From the NCBI RefSeq assembly GCF_004000235.1, contig NZ_RCIO01000001.1:186001-250000 (forward strand): 64,000 nt of DNA, read 5' to 3'. The notes under the pieces were generated by a model. It searched no databases. It was not told the origin of the DNA and saw only the letters and a program-made list of their open reading frames with translations. The position numbers were made by a program, and so were the translations under genes. Shown in pieces: positions 9,102 to 17,567 of this stretch. Source of the stretch: Mesorhizobium sp. Z1-4 (GTDB taxonomy: Bacteria; Pseudomonadota; Alphaproteobacteria; Rhizobiales; Rhizobiaceae). Position 1 is the stretch's first letter. Every line of letters begins with the position of its first letter.

Positions 9102-9142
9102 TGTTGCGTATTATGCAACATGTTGCGTATATCGTTACGCAA
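9102..9142. promoter_or_regulatory. Tandem palindromic operators in the TPP enzyme/IclR divergent region
   Basis: Two adjacent palindromes. TGTTGC-GTATTAT-GCAACA spans 9102-9120. TTGCGTA-TATCGT-TACGCAA, with perfect 7-bp arms, spans 9123-9142. The 10-mer TGTTGCGTAT is repeated exactly 19 bp apart (9102 and 9121). The pair sits about 25-65 bp from the TPP enzyme start and 40-80 bp from the IclR start. It is therefore the likely binding site of the IclR protein for both its own gene and the operon. Confidence 0.65.
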
Positions 9143-9180
9143 TTTGATGTGGCCGTCAAGAGACGCTGCGAGGGACGCGG

Positions 9181-9942
9181 ATGCAGTCAGTGGAAAGAGC
9201 CGTTAAGGCGTTGAAATTAATGGTAGAACAGGGCGGCGAGGTGTCGGTTTCGCAAGTCGGCCGTCATATCGGCGTCACGCGCAGCACCGCCTCTCGCATT
9301 CTGGCGTCGCTCGCCCGGGACGGCCTTATCGAGCAGAATCAGGCCACCCAGCGCTATCAGCCGGGCATCCTTTCACTGCAGCTCGCGTCATCGTTCGGGC
9401 GCAATATCGACCTGGTGGCGCAGGGCGAAACGGAGTTGAAGCGGCTGTCCGAAACCACCGGGCATACATCCTGGCTCGGCCTGCTTTCGGGAACCGAGGT
9501 CGTGGTGCTGAAGACGGTCCGCGGCAGCTTTCCGATTCACTTTTCGGTTGAACCCGGACAGCGCCTGCCCGCCCACGCCGCGGCGCTCGGCAAGGCTCTC
9601 CTTGCGCTCAAGGACGACGCCGAGATACGCGAACTCTACGCGCAGGGCATGCCGGCCAGTACCGGCAAGACCATTACCGATATCGATGCATTGCTTGGAA
9701 AGCTCGCGGCGGCACGCGAGAGCGGTATTGCACGTTCGGATCAGGAGTTGTTCGAGGGGGTCAATGCCATGGCTGTCGGGATACGCGAGGCCGTCAGCGG
9801 CCGCTCGATCGCCATCGGTCTTTCATACCCGGTTTTCGCCATGGCCGACGATGCCGACAAACAGATGATCGACGCGCTATTGAGCTGCGCGCGCGAGTTA
9901 GGCAGACGCGTCGGCGACAACAGATGGGCCGGGATCAGCTGA
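9181..9942 (+). CDS. IclR-family transcriptional regulator
   Basis: 253 residues. The N-terminal winged HTH begins at once (MQSVERAVKALKLMVEQGGE) and includes SQVGRHIGVTRSTASRILAS. The C-terminal IclR effector domain shows LLSGTEVVVLKTV, HAAALGKALLAL and SDQELFEGVNAMAVGIRE. The start is supported by GAGGG six bases upstream. Divergent from the TPP enzyme/M20/GNAT operon, which it probably controls through the palindromes at 9102-9142. The effector is unknown. Confidence 0.92.
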   Translation: MQSVERAVKALKLMVEQGGEVSVSQVGRHIGVTRSTASRILASLARDGLIEQNQATQRYQPGILSLQLASSFGRNIDLVAQGETELKRLSETTGHTSWLGLLSGTEVVVLKTVRGSFPIHFSVEPGQRLPAHAAALGKALLALKDDAEIRELYAQGMPASTGKTITDIDALLGKLAAARESGIARSDQELFEGVNAMAVGIREAVSGRSIAIGLSYPVFAMADDADKQMIDALLSCARELGRRVGDNRWAGIS

Positions 9943-9979
9943 CCGACGTTTCTACGGCTCGCAAGCTGACAACCGGCCG

Positions 9980-10708
9980 TCAGGCTTTAATCGAGATCCC
10001 TGCAGTCAGGTTCTCCTGAAGACTGCTCACATAGCGGTCGACAAAGAGTTTTGTATGATTGTGAGCAAGCTTCTCGGCAGCGCCCGCATCTCCGTCTGAT
10101 ATTGCCTTTATGATCTGGCGATGGTCTTCGGCCTGACGTTTCAGATCCGGACTGTCGGTCCGGCCGTAAATATGGCGGCTGCGCAAAATCCGCAAACCCA
10201 GGGTCAGCAGGTGATCGTAGTGCGCGAAAAGATACGGATTGTGGCAGGCTGCAGCGACAGCCGAATGAAACCGGCGGTTTGACTCGGTCAAACTAAGGGG
10301 ATCGCCACTTGCTATTGCCGTCTCGAAGGCAGCGGCCGCTTCCGTCATTGCCTCCAAATCAGCCGGTTCACGCCTGCGGGCAGCCAAGTTGACGACCGTG
10401 CGATGGGCCAGATCCACCGCCTCCACGTAAAGTGGAAGTTCGCGCATATCCAGGGGAGCGACCTGCGCCTGCCGGTTGGGTTGCATGATAATGAGGCCAT
10501 CGGCAGCCAATCGCACAAAGGCTTCATGAATTGGCGTGCGCGATAAATTAAGGCGTGCAACTTGCTCGCGCTCGTCCAAAAAGGCGCCTGGTTCGAGCGT
10601 CAGGTCGAGGATGTCCGACCTCAGTCTTTCGTAGGCTTCACCAACACTGGTTCCTTTAGCCCGTTGGCGTTGCGCCGGATCAATATTCCGCTGTCGTTTA
10701 GCCATCAT
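9980..10708 (-). CDS. GntR-family transcriptional regulator (FCD subfamily)
   Basis: About 242 residues from the first of two adjacent ATGs (10708, 10705), with GGGGA just upstream. A longer frame to 10792 would run into the transporter gene and is not favoured. The winged HTH includes EPGAFLDEREQVARLNLSRT and PIHEAFVRLAADG. The FCD domain follows, with LPLYVEAVDLAHRTVV and metal-type ligands in NRRFHSAVAAACHN and EDHRQIIKAI. Last gene of a minus-strand operon after the MFS carrier, the deacetylase-like enzyme and the EamA exporter, which it probably regulates. Confidence 0.88.
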   Translation of the reverse strand: MMAKRQRNIDPAQRQRAKGTSVGEAYERLRSDILDLTLEPGAFLDEREQVARLNLSRTPIHEAFVRLAADGLIIMQPNRQAQVAPLDMRELPLYVEAVDLAHRTVVNLAARRREPADLEAMTEAAAAFETAIASGDPLSLTESNRRFHSAVAAACHNPYLFAHYDHLLTLGLRILRSRHIYGRTDSPDLKRQAEDHRQIIKAISDGDAGAAEKLAHNHTKLFVDRYVSSLQENLTAGISIKA

Positions 10709-10761
10709 TCCCCTGCAGTACACGGACATGGCAGAGCGAGGGTGACCAGCCCGATTCGGGA

Positions 10762-11667
10762 TCAGCCGGTTCGACCCGGTCCGTCGCTCCAATGCACAAC
10801 CGCTACACCAGCGAGCGCGATCACGCCACCGGCAAGCATGCTTGCCGAAACCGTCTCGCCGAGAAAGAGCACGCCTATTGCCGTCGCCAGCGGAGGAATA
10901 AGGAACAAAAGCGTTGCAGCGCGGCCGGCCGGAATCGCCTTCAAAACCCTAAGCCAGGTAATCTGGCCAAGGGCTCCCGGCAACAGAGCGAGCACGAAAA
11001 CGATCAGCACGGCGTAGCCGGGCGCCTCGACCGCTGCGTTAACGGCATCCGGCGAGAATGGCAGCAAAAACACGGCGCCCAGAACCATCAGCCATCCGGC
11101 AGTCTCGAACGGCGTGAATGAGTGGACCAGCCGCCGCTGCAATACGATATAGATGGCCGAACAAAGGGCTCCCGCCAGCACCAGCATGGTACCTGAACCG
11201 AACGAAAAGCCGCCAGGCTGACCGGAAGCCAGAATCACAACCCCAACGAACGCCAACAGCATGCCAGCGACCACTTTCCATCCCGGACGTTCGGCATTGA
11301 CCGCGAAGGACAGCAGCGCCGCAAAGATTGGAATGGTGTTGGTGAGAAAACTGGCGGCTCCGGCGCTCAGGGTCACAAGCCCCCAAGACAGGAATATATT
11401 GTAGAGCGCCACACCAAAGAACGCGCAGAAGGCAAGCGCGGCGAACTCTTTGGGTTTTGGCAATCTCGGCCGCGTGAAAGCAAATGCCGCCGCCAGAGCC
11501 GCGCCTGTGATGATCATGCGCAGCGTTACCAGCTCAAGCGGGCCGAACCACTGGAGGCTATAGCGTGTAAGCGGAAAAATACTCGCCCACAAAAAGACCG
11601 TTGCTGCGGCCATCAACGCAACACCTACCGGAGCACCCGCCACGGAATATCGATCTGTTGACGTCAT
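10762..11667 (-). CDS. EamA/DMT-family transporter
   Basis: 301 residues, about ten membrane helices arranged as two EamA repeats: GVALMAAATVFLWASIFPLT opens the first and SGTMLVLAGALCSAIYIVLQ the second. The ends of the repeats carry the usual FGVALYN and FLGETVSASMLAGGVIAL stretches. DMT proteins mostly export amino acids, amines or other metabolites. It lies six bases after the acetylpolyamine-amidohydrolase-like gene, so it could export the deacylated product or relieve its accumulation. Substrate not predictable. Confidence 0.88.
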   Translation of the reverse strand: MTSTDRYSVAGAPVGVALMAAATVFLWASIFPLTRYSLQWFGPLELVTLRMIITGAALAAAFAFTRPRLPKPKEFAALAFCAFFGVALYNIFLSWGLVTLSAGAASFLTNTIPIFAALLSFAVNAERPGWKVVAGMLLAFVGVVILASGQPGGFSFGSGTMLVLAGALCSAIYIVLQRRLVHSFTPFETAGWLMVLGAVFLLPFSPDAVNAAVEAPGYAVLIVFVLALLPGALGQITWLRVLKAIPAGRAATLLFLIPPLATAIGVLFLGETVSASMLAGGVIALAGVAVVHWSDGPGRTG

Positions 11668-11673
11668 CCTGGC

Positions 11674-12693
11674 CTAGCCGCCAAAACCGCCCAGGAATGC
11701 CCCGAGACACGCGGCCAGATTTGGACTGAGATAACCGCCTTCCTGAACAAGCAGTACAGGCAGCCCCGTCGCGGCAAGTCGCCCTGAAATTTCACCAAAG
11801 GCCTCATTGCTGAGCCGGAAGGTTTGGACAGGGTCGTAGGCAGATGCATCAAGCCCGGCAGAGACCACGATAGCTTTTGGTGCAAACCGAGCCACGCTCG
11901 CAAGCACCTCGTCAAAAGCGGCAAGATAGGCCCGGTCGTCAGTGCCGACCGGCAGCGGCTTGTTGAGATTGAGACCCCGTGCTTCGTCTCCACCTGTTTC
12001 ATCGGCATAGCCCGCATAGTATGGCGGTCCGAAATCGGGATCGACGTGCAGTGAGGCAAAAAACACATTGCTGTCGGACCAGAAGATGTCCTGAGTGCCA
12101 TTGCCGTGATGCACATCGATGTCGATTAACGCAACCCGCCCCATAGCCTGGGAAAGCCGGCGCGCCGCGATTGCCGCGTTGTTAAAGAAACACACGCCGC
12201 TCATCAGATCGCGATAAGCATGATGGCCGGGCGGCCGACACAGTGCATATGCCGGTCCGCCATCGGCCATCAGCCGGTCCGCCGCATGAACCGCACTTGC
12301 CGCGCTGGCGAGGGCCGAAGCATACGTACCCTCGCCTATCGGACATGAGGTCGAGTTCGAATACCAGCCGAGCTCGCCCAGAAGGTCCTTGGGTTTGCGG
12401 TGCATGCGTTGCGTCGGATGAACGCTCGGCACCACCTCAGGCCCCGCATCCGGGATGGCCCGCCACCGCTGCCAAACCGTCTGCAGAAACTCTACATAGC
12501 CCGCATCATGCACCGTCAGCAGAGGTTCCGTGCCGCAAAGCGGCGCCTCGACTACCTCGCTTGCATGTTTGCAAGCTTCGCTGAGGAACAGGCGATAGCG
12601 GTCCGCACGATCTGGCTGCGGCAGGAACCGTCCCATTCTGAATACATGCTCGGGGTCGTGCCGGGCTTCGTCAGGATGATGAACTACAAGCAT
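11674..12693 (-). CDS. Histone-deacetylase-family amidohydrolase (acetylpolyamine amidohydrolase-like)
   Basis: 339 residues, close to bacterial acetylpolyamine amidohydrolases. The N-terminal HPDEARHDPEHVFRMGRFLP is the APAH-type specificity segment. Active-site motifs are RPPGHHAYRD (catalytic His pair), GVCFFNNAAIAA, DIDVHHGNGTQDIF (zinc Asp and His), SAGLDASAYDP (zinc Asp) and VQEGGYL (transition-state Tyr). It should remove an acetyl or other acyl group from an amine in the cytoplasm. It sits between an MFS uptake carrier and an EamA exporter, which suggests uptake of an acylated amine, hydrolysis and disposal of one product. The exact substrate is open. Confidence 0.9.
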   Translation of the reverse strand: MLVVHHPDEARHDPEHVFRMGRFLPQPDRADRYRLFLSEACKHASEVVEAPLCGTEPLLTVHDAGYVEFLQTVWQRWRAIPDAGPEVVPSVHPTQRMHRKPKDLLGELGWYSNSTSCPIGEGTYASALASAASAVHAADRLMADGGPAYALCRPPGHHAYRDLMSGVCFFNNAAIAARRLSQAMGRVALIDIDVHHGNGTQDIFWSDSNVFFASLHVDPDFGPPYYAGYADETGGDEARGLNLNKPLPVGTDDRAYLAAFDEVLASVARFAPKAIVVSAGLDASAYDPVQTFRLSNEAFGEISGRLAATGLPVLLVQEGGYLSPNLAACLGAFLGGFGG

Positions 12694-12728
12694 GGAGGCG
12701 TATCCTCACTCGACCGGCGCGACGCGCC

Positions 12729-14036
12729 TCAGTCGAGTTCCTTTCCCTTGGTTTCGGGCGTTACGAAAAGGTGCACAAGAACCGAAATCAGGCAGATCGC
12801 CATGATGTAGTATGCGATGAACTGGTCCTGGCCATTCTTGATGAAATAGGTTGCGATCAGTGGCGACGTACCGCCGAAAACTGCGACGCAGATCGCATAG
12901 GGAAGCCCGATACCGGTTGCCCTCAAGCGGGTCGGGAATATCTCCGAGAATACCGTCCCAATAACCGAATTGTTCATCGCGATGAAGAAGATGCCCGTCA
13001 TCTGGATGAACAGGAAGGTAGTGAAGTCCGCCGTTTTCAACATCTGCAGCATCGGATACGCGAGAACAAGGAACCCAAGCGCGGAACCAATCAGCATCGG
13101 CTTGCGGCCTATCCGATCCGAAAGCGCCGCAAGAGGCGAAACAATGACCGTGTAGAAGCCGAGGCTGATCATTCCGGCAAACAGACCCTCTGCAATCGGC
13201 AAGCCGCTCGAAAGGTTGGCAAACGTCGCGAGGAAAATCATCCAGATGTAGAACTGAACGCCCGAAGCCTGCACGACAACGACAATCAGAGATTCCTTCG
13301 GGTACTCGATGAACCCTGCGAAGACAGACCGGAGCGACAGAGGTTCGCGGGACGCCTTCGCTTTGAACGATGGCGTTTCAGGGATCGCTCGGCGCAACCA
13401 GAGTCCATAAAGCGAGAGCGCCGCGCCGAGGAAGAACGGTACGCGCCAGCCCCATGAATCGAGGATTTCCTTCGGGAAGAGTTTGGTCGTGAGTGCCGCA
13501 ACTCCCATCGCAAAGAGAATTGCCAGTCCCGTTGAAACCATCTGGCTCGAGGCGGAAAAAGCACGCCGCTCGCGCTTTGCATGTTCATTCAGGAACGCGG
13601 CTGCCGTCTGATATTCACCGCCTGTTGCAAAACCCTGGAGCATACGCGCCAGCAACAGGATGACCGGCGCCAGAAGCCCCGCCTGCTCATATGTCGGCGC
13701 TATGCCGATTATGAGGCTGCCAACGCCCGCCAGCACGATCGTAAGCGCCAGAATTTCACGCCGGCCGTAACGGTCGGCGAGCGGCGACAAGATGAACGAT
13801 CCGACGGGCCGCATCAGAAAACCAGCCGCGAAAGTTCCGTAGGCAGCTAGCAGCGCGACTATGGGATCATGGCCGGGAAACATCTGCGATGCGAAGACGG
13901 CAGACAAAAGTCCATAGATTGTCCAGTCGTACCACTCGATAAAGTGCCCAACTGCGCCTGCGACGACGGTCGAGCGCGGATTTGCGGTTCCGTGCTCCGG
14001 ATCCCGACCCTCGGCAATTGCTCTTTCACTAGCCAT
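12729..14036 (-). CDS. MFS transporter, metabolite:H+ symporter (MHS) type
   Basis: 435 residues with 12 predicted helices. The N-terminus GAVGHFIEWYDWTIYGLLSA is the MHS-type first helix (as in ProP, KgtP, ShiA). The inter-helix signature PVGSFILSPLADRYGRREIL and the second-half equivalent SPLAALSDRIGRKPML are present, as is GFATGGEYQTAAAFLNEHA. The family imports organic acids, betaines or similar compounds with protons. It is first in a minus-strand operon with the deacetylase-like enzyme 35 bp downstream; GGAGGC precedes the ATG. Confidence 0.93.
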   Translation of the reverse strand: MASERAIAEGRDPEHGTANPRSTVVAGAVGHFIEWYDWTIYGLLSAVFASQMFPGHDPIVALLAAYGTFAAGFLMRPVGSFILSPLADRYGRREILALTIVLAGVGSLIIGIAPTYEQAGLLAPVILLLARMLQGFATGGEYQTAAAFLNEHAKRERRAFSASSQMVSTGLAILFAMGVAALTTKLFPKEILDSWGWRVPFFLGAALSLYGLWLRRAIPETPSFKAKASREPLSLRSVFAGFIEYPKESLIVVVVQASGVQFYIWMIFLATFANLSSGLPIAEGLFAGMISLGFYTVIVSPLAALSDRIGRKPMLIGSALGFLVLAYPMLQMLKTADFTTFLFIQMTGIFFIAMNNSVIGTVFSEIFPTRLRATGIGLPYAICVAVFGGTSPLIATYFIKNGQDQFIAYYIMAICLISVLVHLFVTPETKGKELD

Positions 14037-14115
14037 GAAAGCCTCCCAGAAAATTCCCCTCCAACGGCGTTCGCCCTCAGAGCGGCGCCAGCATGGTCAG
14101 CCAATCACATAATGC

Positions 14116-14137
14116 GCACACTGTCAATTTAGTGTGC
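14116..14137. promoter_or_regulatory. Inverted repeat upstream of MFS operon
   Basis: GCACACT-8 bp-AGTGTGC, perfect 7-bp arms, about 80 bp before the MFS start within the 260-bp divergent gap. Suited to a dimeric repressor; the GntR gene at the end of the MFS operon or the divergent GntR gene are candidates. No canonical promoter is clear beside it. Confidence 0.4.
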
Positions 14138-14329
14138 ATTTACGGTGCGTGCAAAAACCTCCGAGCCTACCGCCGCCATGGTGCGACCCGCGGGCCGGAA
14201 CAAGGCAGCCTCATTTCACATGCCAGTGACCGCTGCCCGAACTTACGGTCGAGATGGCCGCTCCTCAGACGATTTCAACTTAAACTATTGATTTTACAAT
14301 GCTATTTAATGACAGACATTATATTGATT

Positions 14330-14340
14330 TTGTCGGACAA
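14330..14340. promoter_or_regulatory. FadR-type operator-like palindrome before GntR gene
   Basis: TTGTC-G-GACAA, a perfect 11-bp palindrome that fits the GT-N-AC core reported for FadR-subfamily GntR regulators. It lies in an AT-rich stretch just before the GntR gene at about 14380 and is a likely autoregulatory site. If so, the longer reading frame that begins at 14299 is not the true start. Confidence 0.45.
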
Positions 14341-14379
14341 TATTGTAAGTTGAACGTCTTCAAACCGAACGAGCCCGCC

Positions 14380-15117
14380 TTGTCCATCCAAACGCAGATA
14401 AAGCCGACATCGAGAGCGCTGGACCTTCTGGAGGCGAGCGACCGCAGCAGAGACGTTTTCGAGGCGCTGTCTCTGATGATCGAGCGGGCCAAGCTGGGCG
14501 TCGGCGACCAGCTGCCTCCCGAGATCGAGATTGCCAGGAAGCTGAATGTCGGGCGGGCCAAGGTGCGCGAAGCGCTGATCGCCTGGCAGAACATGGGGCT
14601 CGTAACCCGCAACAAGAAAGCCGGCACCCGGCTCGCCGCAGAGATATCGTCAACGGCGATCCATATTCCCGTCACCCTGAAGCTTGAGGGAGAGAGCCTG
14701 TTGCGGACACATGCGGTTCGCCGGCCTCTCGAGATCGAGTCCGTACGGCTCGCCGCGCGCCACGCCACGGAACAGCAGGCACGTGTCGTCCGTGCTCGCG
14801 CAGCCGAGCTCATGGCCGTATACGAGGCGGGAGAAGACTGGCGGGCCGCCGACAAGCGCTTTCACAGCGAAATTCAGAACGCGACCGGCAATCCGCTATT
14901 CGAACAGCTGATCCAGCAGATCCAGCACGCGTTCAACGAAATCTACGAAGCGCCCTTCGGCCAGCCGCATCTTGGGCAGGCAACGATCCCGCTGCATCCG
15001 GGTCTGGCCGAGGCAATCGCTGCACATGACGAAGCCGCTGCAACAGAAATCATGAGCACCATTCTCGACATGGTCGAAGAAGAGGTTCGCAAGGTCATGC
15101 GAGGCCTGCATGCGTGA
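14380..15117 (+). CDS. GntR-family transcriptional regulator (FadR/FCD subfamily)
   Basis: About 245 residues from a TTG at 14380. An ATG at 14299 (272 residues) is also open, but it would place the operator-like palindrome 14330-14340 inside the gene; no start has a strong ribosome site. The winged HTH carries KLGVGDQLPPEIEIARKLNV and GRAKVREALIAWQNMGLVT. The FCD domain begins about THAVRRPLEIESVRLAA and has DKRFHSEIQNATGNPLF. The PLP-lyase gene starts 8 bases inside its end, so regulator and catabolic genes are one transcript. Probably a repressor released by the imported substrate. Confidence 0.85.
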   Translation: MSIQTQIKPTSRALDLLEASDRSRDVFEALSLMIERAKLGVGDQLPPEIEIARKLNVGRAKVREALIAWQNMGLVTRNKKAGTRLAAEISSTAIHIPVTLKLEGESLLRTHAVRRPLEIESVRLAARHATEQQARVVRARAAELMAVYEAGEDWRAADKRFHSEIQNATGNPLFEQLIQQIQHAFNEIYEAPFGQPHLGQATIPLHPGLAEAIAAHDEAAATEIMSTILDMVEEEVRKVMRGLHA

Positions 15118-16261
15118 CAAGGCACACCTGAACACCCTGCTGGCGGCCATATCCGACGACCCTGCGGGATCAATGCCGCCTCCGATCGTGCAGAGTTCGC
15201 TGTTCGCCTTCGATTCCTACAAGGCATTCGAAGACCGGATGTCGGGCAGAACCGGGCAGCCGATCTATACGCGGGTACAGAACCCAACCGTTGCGGCGTT
15301 TGAAGCGTTAATGGCCGATGCCGAGGCCGGGGAAGCCGCCGTGGGCTTTGCCTCTGGCATGGCGGCGATCAGTTCCACACTGCTGGCGTTCCTCAAGCCC
15401 GGTGACCGGGTGGCATGCATCGAGCACGTCTATCCCGACACCTACCGCTTCCTGGAACGCATGCTGCGTCCGCTTGGCATCGAGATCAGCTATCACAGCG
15501 CGGCCGCGTTCGAAGACGAGCCCGACCTGCTGCGCGGTGTCCAGCTCGCTTATCTGGAAAGTCCGAGCTCGGTCATTTTCGCGCCGATGGATCTGCCGCG
15601 CGTGACCGGGCATGCCAGGCGGCACGGCGCGTTGACGGTGATCGACAATTCCTGGGCGAGCCCGGTGTTTCAAAAGCCCATCGCACTGGGTGTCGACATC
15701 GTCGTCCATTCCGCATCGAAATACATCTCGGGGCACTCCGACACGGTTGCCGGCGTGGTCATCGGCTCTCAGGACCACATCGGACGCATCCGCGACCTGA
15801 CATTGCCGCTGCTTGGGGCAAAGCTCGCCCCGTTCGAGGCGTTTCTCCTGATCCGCGGCCTGCGCACGCTCGGCGCGCGCATGAAGTACCACGAGGCCAC
15901 GGCCAACATGTTCGTGGACCGGCTTGCGGGCCAGGCGGGAGTAAGGCGGGTTTTCAGCCCGGGCGCCAATACGGTTCCCGGCCTGACCGGAAGGTCCGGA
16001 CTTATGTCGGTCGAGTTCGACGACACTGTCGATATCCCGCGCTTCTGCGATGCCCTCGGCATCTTCCATCTCGGTGTGAGCTGGGGCGGTTTCGAGAGCC
16101 TGATCCTGCCGGCCCGCGTTGGCCTGGCACAGGCCGGCCAACACAATTCGATGCAGAAATTCAACGTGTCCCCGAACCTGGTTCGTCTCAGTCTCGGACT
16201 GGAGGACGCGGAAGATCTCTGGGCCGACTTCACCCAGGCCCTGAGCCAAGGTGCATGCTGA
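15110..16261 (+). CDS. PLP-dependent Cys/Met-metabolism lyase (cystathionine gamma-synthase/beta-lyase family)
   Basis: 383 residues, fold type I PLP enzyme. Family motifs are PIYTRVQNPTVAAFEALMAD, GFASGMAAISSTLLAFLKPG, IDNSWASPVFQKPIALGVDI and the Schiff-base Lys in HSASKYISGHSDTVAGVV. Members cleave or form C-S (or related) bonds at the beta or gamma carbon of amino acids. It begins inside the GntR gene and precedes a carbohydrate-type binding protein. A C-S lyase in an otherwise sugar-type operon is unusual. It could act on a sugar-linked amino acid or a thio-conjugate, or may have drifted to another PLP reaction. Confidence 0.9.
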   Translation: MRDKAHLNTLLAAISDDPAGSMPPPIVQSSLFAFDSYKAFEDRMSGRTGQPIYTRVQNPTVAAFEALMADAEAGEAAVGFASGMAAISSTLLAFLKPGDRVACIEHVYPDTYRFLERMLRPLGIEISYHSAAAFEDEPDLLRGVQLAYLESPSSVIFAPMDLPRVTGHARRHGALTVIDNSWASPVFQKPIALGVDIVVHSASKYISGHSDTVAGVVIGSQDHIGRIRDLTLPLLGAKLAPFEAFLLIRGLRTLGARMKYHEATANMFVDRLAGQAGVRRVFSPGANTVPGLTGRSGLMSVEFDDTVDIPRFCDALGIFHLGVSWGGFESLILPARVGLAQAGQHNSMQKFNVSPNLVRLSLGLEDAEDLWADFTQALSQGAC

Positions 16262-16307
16262 AACACTGAAAAAGGGCAGCACAAAAACCGAAATACGGGA
16301 GGATAAA

Positions 16308-17567
16308 GTGAAAAAACTGCTGATCGGATTAAGTGCGGCAGCGTCGCTGGTTGCGTCGTCTGCCATGGCCGAAACTACGCTGAAGCTTGTTGAAGTCATC
16401 ACCAGCCCCGAACGGACCGAGGTGCTTCAGGGTCTGGTCGACAAATACGAGGCCGACAATCCCGGCGTGACGGTCGAGATCGTCAGCCTGCCCTGGGGGC
16501 AGGCCTTCGAGAAGCTGGCTACGATGGTGGCTGGCGGCGATGTCCCCGACGTGGTTGAGATGCCAGATAGCTGGGTCGCGCTCTATGCGGGGTCGGGACA
16601 GCTGGCAGACCTGGAAGACCGGATCGCCGGCTGGGAGCACGGCGCTTCCCTGACCGACAAGACGATGGCGATGGCGCGTCAGGCCGGGGAAGCCTACATG
16701 ATCCCCTACGGCTTTTATCTGCGGGCGATGTTCTACAACAAGAAGCTGCTCGCCGAGGCCGGTGTGGATGCCGCGCCCAGAACCATGGATGATTTCATGG
16801 CCGCGTCGGCGGCCGTCTCCGCGCTCGACGGCAAATCCGGCTACTGCCTGCGCGGTGGTCCCGGCGGAACCAATGGCTGGATCATGTTCGCTTCGGTCAT
16901 GAACGGCACCAACGAGTTCTTCACCGAAGACGGCAAGAGCCGCATCAATGAACCGGGGTCGGTTGCCGGTATCCAGTTCATGATCGACATGTATCAGAAG
17001 GGCTATGCGCCCAAGGACAGCGTGAACTGGGGCTTCAACGAGATCGTCGCCGGCTTCTATTCGGGCACCTGCGCATTTCTCGACCAGGATCCGGACGCGC
17101 TTATCGCCGTTGCGGAACGTATGCCGGCAGAGGACTTCGCCGTTATCCCGATGCCCGTGGGGCCGGCCGGCAAGGCATTTCCCACCATCGGCTTCGCCGG
17201 CTGGTCGATCTTCAAATCGACCGAACACGAAGATGATGCGTGGAAGCTCCTCGCCGCCCTCTCAAGCCCCGAGGCCAACGCAACCTGGGCCAAGCGCGTC
17301 GGCGTGATTCCCGTCCACAAGGGTGCCGATCAGGATCCGCACTTCCGGACCGAACAGTTCAAGGGCTGGTTCGACGAGTTGAACGGCGAGGAATACGTCC
17401 CGACCGTGATGCCCACCTATCTTGAGCAATGGGGATATTTCTCCAGCACCGTTCTGCTGGAGAGCAGCCAGGAGGCACTTCTGGGCCAGCGCACGGCACA
17501 GGACGTCGCCGACGAATGGGCCGAACTGCTGACCGGCGAATACGCGAAGTGGAAAGCCAAGCAGTGA
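16308..17567 (+). CDS. Extracellular solute-binding protein, family 1 (sugar ABC importer)
   Basis: About 419 residues from a GTG at 16308, preceded by GGGAGGA; the frame is open further upstream but only this start gives a proper signal peptide (KKLLIGLSAAASLVASSAMA, cleaved before ETTLK). The mature part is a typical maltose-type SBP: GVTVEIVSLPWGQAFEKLAT, AGGDVPDVVEMPDSW, YMIPYGFYLRAMFYNKKLLA and PVGPAGKAFPTIGFAGWSIF. Delivers a mono- or oligosaccharide-like ligand to the two permeases that follow. Its stop overlaps the permease GTG (GTGA). Confidence 0.92.
   Translation: MKKLLIGLSAAASLVASSAMAETTLKLVEVITSPERTEVLQGLVDKYEADNPGVTVEIVSLPWGQAFEKLATMVAGGDVPDVVEMPDSWVALYAGSGQLADLEDRIAGWEHGASLTDKTMAMARQAGEAYMIPYGFYLRAMFYNKKLLAEAGVDAAPRTMDDFMAASAAVSALDGKSGYCLRGGPGGTNGWIMFASVMNGTNEFFTEDGKSRINEPGSVAGIQFMIDMYQKGYAPKDSVNWGFNEIVAGFYSGTCAFLDQDPDALIAVAERMPAEDFAVIPMPVGPAGKAFPTIGFAGWSIFKSTEHEDDAWKLLAALSSPEANATWAKRVGVIPVHKGADQDPHFRTEQFKGWFDELNGEEYVPTVMPTYLEQWGYFSSTVLLESSQEALLGQRTAQDVADEWAELLTGEYAKWKAKQ

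Noticed and set aside
15308-16402. Minus-strand open frame (364 codons) opposite the PLP lyase
   Set aside because: Antisense shadow; the plus-strand frame has all PLP-enzyme motifs and a coupled start.
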